Positions 1 to 10,420 of a DNA stretch of 64,000 nucleotides are shown piece after piece. Origin of the DNA: Limonium bicolor (Eukaryota > Streptophyta > Magnoliopsida > Caryophyllales > Plumbaginaceae); the NCBI GenBank assembly GCA_023374045.1, contig CM041776.1:479497375-479561374 (forward strand), given 5' to 3'. A program made the translations under genes and the position numbers. How positions within the stretch are numbered: position 1 is the first letter of the stretch; the number at the start of each line of letters is the position of its first letter. The notes below the pieces were generated by a model, which was given only the letters and a program-made list of their open reading frames with translations, made no database searches and was not told the DNA's origin.

Positions 1-470
1 ATTAATAAGTACTTTTGTATATACATTACTACAATTGTTATATATCAAATGTACAGTTTTTATAGACCAATAATACATGTATATAGCTATCTATAGCTAA
101 ATTAGGATGTAGCCAATCATACATTTAGTTGAGCATTTTTCACCATATGCTATATTGCTTTTTTGTAACTTATAACAATATATCTTTTTTATATTTCACT
201 ATAAATAAATTAAATTCAAATATTTGTCAAGCTATCATTAAACTTTTAAAATTCAAAAAATAACACTCTCTTGTTAAGCAAATTATTAAAAAAATATTCA
301 CAAAATGCCATCAAATTTTTTGCTAATACACAAACCGCAGGATTTTTAAACATGTTTGAAAGATACCGCTGCGTTACTTGTAAACATGTCATAATTTGCA
401 GACCGACTTAAAGTTGATAGTTAACTGTCAACATGCAATAGAACCGAAAATACCTACTTACTAACACGGG
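1..470. other. AT-rich intergenic DNA, no feature seen
   Basis: This stretch is AT-rich with no coding pattern on either strand, no terminal repeats and no RNA gene that I can recognise. It ends where a short repeat with imperfect inverted ends begins at about 472. Confidence 0.6.
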
Positions 471-471
471 T

Positions 472-679
472 AGTGGCGGACCTAGAAATTTTGTTTAGGG
501 GGGCTAAAATTTTTTTGGACCCAAAAATTTTGTTTAGGGGGACTAAAAATTTTTTTGACACTAATTTTCTTTATAACTTTATATTATGTTATATTTTAAA
601 AAATATATAAAAGTATTTGACAAATTTTTAAAATTTTCAGGGAGTTGGAGCCCTATAGCCCCCCTCTCCGTCACCTCTG
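472..679. mobile_element. Possible MITE-like repeat with imperfect inverted ends
   Basis: The left end reads AGTGGCGGACCTAG. The right end, read in reverse complement, gives AGAGGTGACGGAG, so the ends form an imperfect inverted repeat. Inside, a segment of about 40 bp containing TTTTGTTTAGGGGG followed by a T-rich run occurs twice in tandem (about 490-560). Ends of the AGTGGCGGA type are common on short non-autonomous plant DNA transposons. I see no clear target-site duplication, so the class is not established. Confidence 0.35.
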
Positions 680-690
680 AAACGGTCAAT

Positions 691-706
691 TTCAAAAGAA
701 CAATTT
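691..706. repeat. LINE target-site duplication, 3' side
   Basis: The 16-bp sequence TTCAAAAGAACAATTT here is repeated exactly at 16838-16853. It is followed directly by the T run (poly(A) tail on the minus strand) of the LINE. A matching 16-bp flank at both ends is the expected result of target-primed reverse transcription and fixes the limits of the element. Confidence 0.85.
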
Positions 707-730
707 TTTTTTTGAAAAGAAAGTAGTATT

Positions 731-2577
731 TTATAACGCACAAAGATTCCTTACAAACTCCGGAATAGAATCCGGACCCCATGAAGCCTGTTCTTGAGAA
801 CAGCGGACATGGTTCGCTAACATATGAGCTGACAAGTTCTCAGTCCTAGGGACATGAAACCAACAGACTTGGTCAAAATGTAAAATGTTGGTCAGAACTC
901 TATTTAAAGTTTGCATGGTGGAGATTGGAAGAGAACGGGAGGCACCAGTAGAAAGATAGTCAATGATGGATTTGCAGTCACTGAGGATTCTGATATGATG
1001 AAATCGCAATGTGCGTGCAGCACCTACTGCTGCCTCTATACCAAGAGCTTCACAATCAAAACTGGAAAAGGTGCCCATACATCCATGCATACCCACATGA
1101 ATCAGGGTGTTACCAAGCCTTGCAATGTAAGCATAACCAACCCGTGATTGTATGTCGATACTAGCATCCCCCCAAAAATCAAACCAGGATTGATTAGTAT
1201 GCAAGAGTTGGTGCTGTTGGAAGCCGGTGAAGGAAGACACTGCAAAAGTGGTAGACCATTCCAAGTAGGAAGAAGCTTGGCACCAACCTTGGGCATAAGT
1301 CGTGGTATGACCAAAGGTAAGTTGACAGCGTGCAAACCATAACAGCCACAGTAGCTCTGTTGTAGCTTGTAAACTCTTCTTGGAGTGTGTAATAGTTGTT
1401 TGATAAAACCAGTCCAGAAAACATTGATCATTTGGAATACTGGGTACAGGAATGGATTTGAGCAGTCAAAATTCATGGACCGCAGGACAGTGAATGAGAA
1501 CGTGGGAAACTGTTTCCGGTTGTCCACAATATGCACAGGAGACATCCATTGCATTCTTCAGTCTGGAAGCGATGACAGTCTTAGTTGGCAAGATACCCAG
1601 GAAAAGTTTCCAGCCGAAGAGCTTGATACGGGGAGGTAGATCAGTTGCCCACAGGCCTTTACATGCTTTGCCAAGACGGTCAACAGAGGATGAAGGTTGA
1701 ACAGGAGACGTTTGAGCTTGGAAATCAGCATAGTAAGCAGATTTAACGGAATAATTACCTGAAGCAGTGTCTCCCCAATACCATTGATCTGGGGCTGGTT
1801 CCATATGGGTGAGATGATGTTGCTGGTGAATTGGTGTGGCTAGAATATAACGAACATCGTCAGGAAGAAACCAGCTATGAAGCAGATCAACATTCCACTC
1901 ATTGGTTGGGGTGATGAGAGTTGCAACGGAAGAGAGCTGCTTGACCAGAGGGGGCAGTGACCATGGAAAAGGACTACCTTCTGGTTTCGACGTTAACCAA
2001 CGATCTGTGATGCGAGTGGTGGTGCCTGAGAAGATTTTCTTCCGGCCTCCAAGCTGAACTAGGTCACGGGTTGCAAGAAGAGCTTTCCATACTGGGCTAG
2101 CTGTCGAGCTAGATTTAAGCAACAACAGAGAATCATTCTTGATATACTTCTCATGATAAAACCTTGACAAGAGAGTAGAAGGTTGAATTAGAATGCGCCA
2201 GAGTTGTTTACCCAAAAGAGCCCGATTGAAACTTATAAGGTCTCGAAAACCCAGCCCTCCTTCTTCCACCGGTCTGCACAGAGATGACCACTTCTTCCAA
2301 TGTAGCACTGATTTAACAGAGGTGCCACCCCACCAAAATCTGGCAAGCAATTGCTGAATACTCTTGAGCAAACTGCGAGGCAGCAGGAAAACGGACATAA
2401 TATAGGTGGGAATAGATTGCAGAACTGATTTAACCAATTGAGTGTGTCCCGCCTGGGACACCTGATGAGTCCATCCCTGGATACGTTTAGGAATCCGATC
2501 TTTTAAGTAACCAAATATGGCACAGCGTGATCTTCCAATAGAACTTGGGAACCCCAAGTACAAACCAAAATCGTGCA
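731..2577 (-). pseudogene. LINE ORF2, 3' part: RT C-terminus, zf-RVT, RNase H
   Basis: This continues the ORF2 that breaks off at 12995. It starts at HDFGLYLGFPSSIGRSR and runs through the typical plant L1 segment IQGWTHQVSQAGHTQLVKSV and a zinc-binding RVT region with CAYCGQPETVSHVLIHC near 1500. An in-frame TGA lies near 1466. The same frame continues past it into an RNase H domain: FWGDASID holds the first catalytic Asp, DCEALGIEAA the Glu and ILSDCKSIID the second Asp. The last motif reads NLSAHMLA where this family normally has Asp after Ala, so a catalytic residue looks lost. The frame ends at 731. It is a dead relic of a reverse transcriptase that copied LINE RNA into chromosomal DNA. 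Confidence 0.88.
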
Positions 2578-4807
2578 TGAAATACCCCAGACTTAAATAT
2601 AGTGATTAAGATTATTATAATCCTTATTTAAGAGCCTAATAATGCTTAAGTAATATTGGTAAGGAAAAATAAATCCAAAAGAAATAAATAAACGCCTAAA
2701 AAGCGAAAAACACTAAATAAGCGTTAAGTAACCATAGGAGGTATGAGACCTCGGTTAGCATATTATATGGATTCTGAAGGTTTAATAAGACCTAAATAAT
2801 ATATGGGAACAACTCCCGAAGAAAACGGATCCAAATAATGCATTAAAACACTAACGAACCTTAAAGCGCGTTTTTCGAGGAAATCGGGAAAACGTGACTT
2901 TAAGCGGGTCAATAGACTCTTAACAATATTGGTCAACTAAATAGTCATTAATAAACATTAGTGAAGGTTTAGAACCAATAAAATCAATAAAACAAGAAAA
3001 TAATAAAAACTGTCAAAAACGGGAAGTTGTGGGGTGAAAGCATAAATAAACCAAACTAGTGTGTCCACTATTGCAAATAAAATTTTAAAACCCCATGTGA
3101 GGCTGTGTGTGAGCCGGCTGCTACTCCCCCTCTCTTATTTTAATTATTCCTAATTTGCTAAAGGACAACACAATAAAGTAAAGCAAAAACAAATAAAACT
3201 TACTTTATTTATTCTCTCTCCTACCCTCACAATTCCCTCACTCACGTAACAGCACTCCCCCTCCTCTCTTCTGATTTTCTTTCCTCCTCTCTCAGCCATT
3301 AATGGCGATTTGTGAAGCCACCACCAACACCCTCCTTCTCTCATATTTTTGAAGGGCCAAATCAACTCCGAACACAATAAAAATTACACCATTGGATTCC
3401 TCTTGTCAAGGAGAGTATTCCCCTCTTTTCAAAAATCGAAAACAAGCATGTTCATCTCCATGGGTGTGCTGCATTTGGAGCTTCAAGACCACCATTAGAA
3501 CCACCTTCATCTCCTTATTAATTTGAGGTAAAAATATTCTTGAAAGCTCATCTTTTTCTAGCCCTTGTTGGCAAAACGAAAATTTCCAGATTTTGAACTC
3601 CTTGTTCCTTATGCTCCAGCCGATTTTGGCTTCTCCATTGGGCTAGGAATCTTGCTCTCTTGCTAGTCAAGAACCTCATACATTGGTTGGAAGGTAATAC
3701 TCTTTCTAAACCCTAAGAACATCTAAATTCTAGGGTTAGTTAAAATGGATGCTAAGTAGTAGTTGTGTATTGGTATGGTGGCTGTAGCATTGTGTATTGT
3801 GTGAGGAAGAACAAGGTAGAAGGAAAGGAGAAAGGAGAAGGCAAGAAAGAAAGAAAGAAAACTAGCAAAACAAGGTAATTGTGCTTACCTTGAACTAGTT
3901 TTATGTATGGTATTGTAACAGTTTTTGTGCAGTAAAAATGAGTAGTGTATATGGTAATGAATAATAAGTATGTTGTAGGTTAATGAGGAAAGGTAATGTA
4001 GCTGTTTTGAAGCGTGTAAATGTTGTATAAAAGCGTGGGAAAACCATGGGTAATATATGTATATGTGCAGGAAAATTTGTGTGTTGTAGTGTGAGTAATG
4101 ATGTGTGAATCGATATGGAGATTGGGAATGAATTTTTAGCTGAAATGGTATGTGGGCAAAGTGAGAATTTTAGGGGAAACTCTGCCCAAATTTTTATGGA
4201 AATTAGAGGACTTAGATGTGTAAGGAGAGGGAACAACCTAGACAATAACTAGGTGTGTTTTGATGGAAGTTGTGAGTGATTAACCATGTTATAACAGATT
4301 TTGAATGGAGCTAGATAATGGCTAGAACGTGAGTGGAAGGTAATGCAATTAGGGTGCTAGGAATGGTATTGATAGAGGAAGTATTGCATGGTAGAAGTGG
4401 GAACAAAAATCTGTAGCAAAACAGTGTATTAGTGCCTTGAATTTTAGGAAGAAAGTTGGTGTGCATAACCTTGGAAATGAATGAAGAACTTGAGTATAGC
4501 TATTGCAAATGGTTATAAAGGATTTGGAATGGTTATTAAGTGAGTTGGTAGGAGGTAGGGAACTAGCAAGAGAAAGTTAGAAGTGCACAAGTGTGCAAAG
4601 TGTGAAAATGAGAATGGAAATTTGTAGAATTTGAGCAAGAATTGGAGTAAGGGTTTAACCAATGATTTAGAGAGGTTTAATGCATGTTTTAAGGTGTTTA
4701 AACATGTAGGAAACATGTGGAAAGATTGTGGAATAAGTAGAAAAAAATTGGGGTGAATTTGGAGTCCAAAATGAGTAGAAAAACACTTTTAAAAACAGGG
4801 TCTGTTG

Positions 4808-5039
4808 TGGACCGCCCCTGTGGGGAGGTCCATAGTCGAATTCAGCTGGACGGATTCGTTTCTGTCACGGACCGCCCCTAGGGACCGCCCCACAGGGGAG
4901 GTCCAGTGCAGAGAAGATAAAAAAAAAATTGGTTTCTATCTTGGACCGCCCCTGTGGGGAGGTCCAGTACTGGAATCTCGCAGCGTAGATGGCTTCTGTC
5001 TCGGACCGCCCCTAGGGACCGCCCCACAGGGGAGGTCCG
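4808..5039. repeat. Palindrome cassette of element A1
   Basis: Four GC-rich inverted repeats lie here. The first (4808-4832) has arms TGGACCgCCCC and GGGGaGGTCCA around TGT; the third (4942-4966) is identical. The second (about 4868-4906) and fourth (5002-5039) are longer forms with a central CCTAGGGACCGCCCC. The order short-long-short-long shows that a unit of about 134 bp was duplicated in tandem. The surrounding DNA is AT-rich, so the cassette stands out sharply. Confidence 0.85.
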
Positions 5040-5867
5040 GTCAAAAAAAAATTATGGGCTTAAGCAGTAAACCATAGGGAGAATAATGATGGTAAGGAGA
5101 AAATAATATACACATAAGAACCTAAGAAAATGAGCTTAGGAAATGATGTGAAGTAAATGATTTTGGAATTAAGTATGAAATCTAAGGAACTAGTAATGGT
5201 ACATTGGGAAACATAAAGGATGAAACGTGTTGGGTTACCCATAGGGAATTAACCACTCGATCACATGTATGTTATAGGACTTGGATTGTGAACACCGGAG
5301 GAAAGTTGGATACAAGTACAACGGTGAACGGTATGATTTCTTCATGCCCTGTATCCTAATCTGGTTACCCCGATTTGTGTGCTTATTTGATCACCTAAAT
5401 AAGATAAATGCATGAATCGGACTATATTGCACTCACTTGTGCTTGATTTATGTGTTCTTGATATTTATTGTCTTGAACACTAGTTTGTATAATTCATGAA
5501 ATATATGAATAATGATGAAGTGTATTTATATCTCGTAGTGTACTTGTATATTGTATTGTATTGCGTATGGATGTGCATATGAACAATGTAATGTGTATGT
5601 GGCTTGGATGTTGACTTCTACTAAATTCCTAACTACCTAACTCCTAACTTAAGTGTGAGTAAATTGGAATGAGTAGAAGCCCGATATAGCTTCGGCCACG
5701 CGTGAGGATGAGGAGACACAAGAGGTTGGATCCGATTCCTGGTTCTTAAACTAGTCCACGGCCCAAATCCCTTAAATGGGTAGCATCCTGGATTGGTGAA
5801 CCAAGTAAATCCCGGTGGTGGGACGGAGTAGTCCCCGGGCCGGAGGTCCCGACGACTTAACATGAGT

Positions 5868-6190
5868 AAGAGTAAGTAAGTAAGTATGTATGAGTATGAG
5901 TATGTATGCGTAAGTACTGTGGAACGAGTAAAAGAGTAATCTCCACCCGATTAACCCGGGTGGACCAACATGAGCTAACAAGGATGGCGTATCATGTATG
6001 TATTGCGTATGTACTGTATGTGTATTGTGTATTGCGGATCTCGGAAAGGTAAGAATGTATCTGATGGCTTGTATGGGTTACCATGTATGTATCGAAGAGT
6101 GTGTATTGACGTGTATGTATGTATTCCTTACGTAATGTATTGTGATATTATGTATAAGAGCATGTATGCATGTATGTTTGAATGAAATCA
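5868..6190. repeat. TATG/TAAG-rich simple-sequence stretch in A1
   Basis: The sequence is dominated by irregular GTAAGTAAG, GTATGTATG and GTATGAG repeats, with unique sequence between. A2 has a matching, shorter stretch near 47570-47860. It is part of the A-family LTR rather than an independent element. Confidence 0.6.
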
Positions 6191-6466
6191 ATCGCATGTA
6201 TTCGACCAAGTGGTCGGCGTACCCTCACTAGTACGCGGGGTATGCGGTTATCATATGCAGTGAAAGCTGACCCCCTAGGGGGAACGTTTTTAGTGTGCAG
6301 GTACCGAAGCGGATGTGGACAAGGTAAGAGACCGGTGGTTACACTTGGATAGTTAGAAGTAGAATGTAGAGGTGTACTATGTGGCACACCCTAAGTATTA
6401 GAATTATGTAGTCTGTGAGGAATGGGTAGATATAGACACTGCATGAGTACATAGGAACTTGGAAGA

Positions 6467-8727
6467 TGTTATAACCCAAGATTTGGTTATATTTTATTTC
6501 GTTACTATGGTTATTAAGTTGGTCCATTCTGAATTTAGGACACGAAAGTCCTAATTAAAGAAGATGAGGCCGAAGGAGTCTTTTCCCTTCCTTATTTTAT
6601 TTCTAGTGAGGTTAATCCCTTAATCATTTTATTTCCTTTTCCTCTTATTATTTCAATTCCTTCCTTCTTAATTACTCTCACTTCTAAAACACGTTCTCAC
6701 GATCATCTACGCTCCTCTTCTCGCTCAGTTGGAAACCCTCAACCCTTCTCTCTTCTCTCTCTTGTTCTTCAGAGTTTTCCTCTCCTGCGTTGTGTTTTCT
6801 GATCGTTCGTTCGTTGTGCTGCGCCATTGGGGATTCTGCGTTTGCTTCTTCTCCTCCATTGCAATCAGGTTTGCGATTTGTATATGGATTATACAACTCA
6901 GTTTCAGTTTTGAGGTTTTAGGTTTTGAGAACTTTCTCTTTCTGATTTTACCTCTGCAATCTGATTGTGAATCAGCGTTGGCTTCTCTGTCCCGATCGAT
7001 TTCTCCTGCTGTTGGCTTCGTCTGTGATTCCGTATCAGAATCAGGTGAGGTTCTGTATTGCGTTTGTCAATGGTAGTCCAGGGTTGTGAAGTTCTGTTTT
7101 CTGAGTTGGGTTGTCTCTGCATTTGCTATTGGTTCAGTGTTTTGATATTGCGTTTCGGTCTGCGTTGGCTGAGTTCTGCTGCTTCGGACTGTGAGGTTTT
7201 CGTCTCTGCATCAGATTTGGGTTTCGTCTGCTAATTACGAGGTAGGTGGCTTATGGATTCGACTTATGTGTTCAGCCTTGGGGAGTTTCGTTCCGGTTCT
7301 GAGTTTAAATGTGTTTTTGCCTTGCAATTGTGGTTGTGAATTGTCTGTTTGATGGTGTTTTAATGCTTACAAACCCCAAGGTTGTTTTCTGAAAACCTAT
7401 ATTGTTTTGACAGTGTTTTGATGCTTCTGTTCTGTGAAAATCGCCTCTGTTCTCTGTATTTTTCGGCGTGTCCGAACTTCTGTCCGACCGTTGAAGTTCG
7501 GACATGCCCTTCTGCGCTTAAACTTTCTGAAGTTTTCGCTGTGTCCGAACTTCTGTCCGAGCTTTGAAGTTCAAACACAGCCTTCTGTTTTTCTCTGATT
7601 TTGGCTTCGACTTGTGTCCGAACATCTGATGTCCGGACACAAGTTCGGACTCTGCACGTTCTGATTTCCGAAGAACGTCCGAACATCCGTCCGAACTTGG
7701 ATGTTCGGACACCTCTGTCTCCTCTTCTGTTTTGAAGTTCGACCTGTGTCCGAACTTCGTAGTTCGGACACATGTTCGGACATCTGTCTGATTTCATCTT
7801 CTGAGTCTCGACTTGTGTCCGAACGTTGATGTCCGGACACAAGTTCGGACATACCTCTGTTTTGACTATAACTTGCTCGTTTGAGCTCCGTTTTGACTTC
7901 CGTTTGCGGGGTTGGATTCCCCTTCTGATTTCCAAGCCATCTATGTGCTTTCTGGTGCCTTTGGTGCACATATGCTTATCTGTATTTAAGCTTCTGTTTT
8001 GGGACCTAGTTATCTTTGTGTCTGAACCTTTGGATGGCTGGTTTCGCTGTCTCGTAGCGCGCTATGTAGGATCCTTCTGTTCACGGGTGATGTTCCCCGT
8101 TCTGTTCACGGGTGTTTACACCTGTTCTGTTTACGAGTGAGGTTTCCTCGTTCTGTTCACAAGCTGGTTGCTCGTTCTGTCTATATGCTGTGATCGCTAG
8201 TGTCCCACTCTGTTTTCTGCTTCTGTCTGCTTCTGCTCTGTTTAGTCCCTTAATGAATGGACTTCTGTTTCTGATTTTTGACATGTTTATGGATTCTTTG
8301 ACTCCTTCTGATTTGTCAATATTCTGTAAATGTTTTGAACATGCTGGTTGATGAAGTTGGTCATTTACTGGGCATAGTTGTGTGCTCATTCCCCTACTTC
8401 TAACGCTTTTGCAGATTGATTAGCGAGGATCGTCTACCCTCAGCTTCTGGAGTTTAGTTCATATGTTATTTGATTCGTTTGAGACTTTGTATTTGAATTT
8501 GAGCCTTTGGGCCTCTTCTGTTGGCTTTTGCATTGATATTCGTTTTGGTGGGTTCTGTAATACTTTTGGGATGATACGACATCATTTGATTATACTTTAT
8601 TTATGTATTTCGTTTGGGCCTTATTTGTTTATCTGTTTAAGTTTGCTTATTAGAGCCTTGCGTTATTATGTAATAATACGCGGCGTGTGACACCCCTAAC
8701 TCCTAGGCCAGTGTTGGGGGTGTTACA
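6467..8727 (+). repeat. Left LTR of element B (2261 bp)
   Basis: It begins TGTTATAACCCAAG and ends GGGGGTGTTACA. It aligns along its whole length with 10421-12680. A pyrimidine-rich leader-like segment with CTTCTCGCTCAG lies near 6700-6760. A cassette of six inverted repeats occupies 7468-7852, followed by a conserved TTGCTCGTTTGAGC stretch also present in the diverged LTR near 20550. Confidence 0.93.
7468..7852. repeat. Palindrome cassette of element B, left LTR
   Basis: About six inverted repeats built on GTCCGAAC/GTTCGGAC are spaced roughly 60-75 bp apart. The clearest are 7611-7643, with 10-bp arms CTTGTGTCCG and CGGACACAAG, and 7745-7772, with 12-bp arms TGTGTCCGAACT and AGTTCGGACACA around a 4-base loop. 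The same cassette is at about 11422-11806 in the right LTR with isolated base changes in the arms. It produces long spurious minus-strand reading frames. Confidence 0.87.
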
Positions 8728-8732
8728 TTTAG

Positions 8733-8744
8733 TGGTATCAGAGC
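8733..8744 (+). other. Primer-binding site of element B (initiator Met tRNA type)
   Basis: TGGTATCAGAGC lies five bases after the end of the left LTR. This is the standard site for priming by the 3' end of plant initiator methionine tRNA and confirms the plus-strand orientation. Confidence 0.93.
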
Positions 8745-8840
8745 TCTGGGTTCTAATCTGCTGGGATTTTAAGTTAGCCAGTCTGTCAGAAACGTCAGTG
8801 TTAGTGTCTGAGTCTAACTGCTTGCTGTTGGACTTTCAGA

Positions 8841-9815
8841 ATGCCGCCAAGAAGAGCAAATAACCCTCCAGGGAATGTGGCTGATGCTGTTCAGCAGTTC
8901 ATGACGCAGCTCATGCAGACCATGGCTGCAGGAGGTGGACCAGCTGGAGGAGGACCAGCTGGCGGAGCAGGCCCAGCTGGGGCAGATGCTGGAGGGAGGA
9001 ACGTGAAGGCGCTTCAGGAGTTCATGAAGCTGAAGCCGCCGTCGTTCGATGGGGCAGGAGACCCCCAGTGGCCAGTCATTGGCTGTCAGAGGTGGAGGAC
9101 TTACTACGTGTCATGGGCTCAGAGGAGGAGCAGAAGGTCGACTCCGCCACCTTTCTGTTCAAGGCCGAAGCCAAGGATGGTGGAGGTCAGTTATGGGGAA
9201 GTTCCCACAGCCTTGGACGTGGGAGCAGTTCACTGGGGAGTTCAACAAACAGTTCTACCCCGACGTCTACAAGGATCAGCGCATTCTGGAGTATAACCGA
9301 CTACGCCAGGGTCGGGACATGAGCGTTGAGGAGTACGTTCGTAAGTTCATCAGTCTGTCTAAGTTTGCACCTGAGCCTGACGAGCATAGGAAGGCCAGGA
9401 AGTTTGAGAGCGGCCTGAGGCCTGATATTCGTTCTGCTGTGACGCCCCTGCGTCACAAGACCTTCAGGGACGTTGCTGATGTCGCCCTGTTGGTAGAGGC
9501 CGACTTGAGAGGTCGCCAGTCTGGAGGGAAGGACCAGAAGAGGAAGCAGAGGTCCGATGAGAGCGATAGGAGGGTTCAGTCTGCTTCTCAGAAGAAGCAG
9601 TCTACTGGAGACCGAGCTGGAGACCGCTCTGGAGACCGCGCACGAGATAGAGGTGGTTCGTCTTCGTCAGCTCCCGCTCCGAAGTGCCAGGTCTGTGGCA
9701 AATTTCACAGAGGTCAGGACTGCTACAGGAAGTCCGGGGCCTGTTTCAAGTGTGGATCCATGGGACATAGGATTGCTGATTGCCCTCAGGCTGTGAGGAG
9801 CAGGGGTAGTTCTGA
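8841..9815 (+). pseudogene. gag of element B, two frameshifts
   Basis: The reading starts at ATG 8841 (MPPRRANNPPGNV) with a Gly/Pro/Ala-rich stretch, then LKPPSFDGAGDP, the start of the retrotransposon gag domain. The frame changes near 9066 (to HWLSEVEDLLRVMG) and again near 9177, just before WWRSVMGKFPQPWTWEQF, where one base appears missing between the Asp and Trp codons. The final frame carries YNRLRQGRDMSVEEYVRKF, a basic linker, and two zinc knuckles, CQVCGKFHRGQDC and CFKCGSMGHRIADC. Gag would form the cytoplasmic particle and bind element RNA. The two indels make this copy non-coding unless they are assembly errors. Confidence 0.87.
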
Positions 9816-10375
9816 AGGAGAGAGCTGTGATTGGTCCAGACTTAGTTCAGGATGTTGTGGGCAAGATTCAGTCTATCAGAGAGCGTCTGCTTGTGGCTCA
9901 GAGTCGTCAGAAGAGCTATGCCGATCAGAGGAGACGACCTCTAGAGTTTGAGGTGGGCGACCATGTGTATCTGAAGGTTTCTCCGGTTCGTGGAGTTGTT
10001 CGGTTTGGGAAGAGAGGCAAGCTTAGCCCTCGTTTTGTGGGTCCTTTTGAGATCCTAGAGAGGATCGGACCGGTTGCCTATCGTTTGGCTCTGCCTCCAT
10101 CTTTAGCAGCAGTGCACAGTGTTTTCCACGTTTCCATGCTGAGGAAGTATATTCCGGACCCATCTCATGTGATTGACTTCAGTCCGCTTCAGTTGAGGGA
10201 GGACTTCACTTTTGAGGCAGTTCCTTTGAGGATTGTAGCGCGGGATGTCCGCAAGCTCAGAAGTAAGACCATGCCCTTGGTGAAGGTGCAGTGGTCGGGT
10301 CAGTCCGAGGAAGAGGCGACCTGGGAGGTCGAAAGCGAAGTTCGTTCTAAGTTTCCCGCCCTCTTCGAGCAGTAG
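9816..10375 (+). pseudogene. Integrase C-terminus and chromodomain of element B
   Basis: At about 9815 the gag frame stops matching gag and a new frame begins with RAVIGPDLVQDVVGKIQS, a segment that normally lies far downstream in the integrase. It continues with YADQRRRPLEFEVGDHVYLK, LSPRFVGPFEILERIGPVAY and HVSMLRKYIPDPSHVI, then a chromodomain-like end (LVKVQWSGQSEEEATWEVES) and stop at 10373-10375. In chromoviruses this domain guides integration to particular chromatin. Its fusion to gag shows that about 3 kb of pol was deleted in one step. The remaining tail is open to the stop, but without a catalytic core it cannot integrate. Confidence 0.88.
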
Positions 10376-10404
10376 GTATGTTTTAATTTCGAGGACGAAA
10401 TTCT

Positions 10405-10420
10405 TTTAAGGGGGAGGTGA
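10405..10420 (+). other. Polypurine tract of element B
   Basis: AAGGGGGAGGTGA directly precedes the right LTR. A purine run at this position is where RNase H leaves the primer for plus-strand DNA synthesis. Confidence 0.85.

Noticed and set aside
7360..7971. Two long overlapping minus-strand frames of 203 and 132 residues in the B LTR, and their copies at 11311-11925
   Set aside because: They arise from the palindrome cassette, giving repeated RSSDT- and VRTQVE-like strings in several frames. No domain, no start context, and they lie within an LTR.
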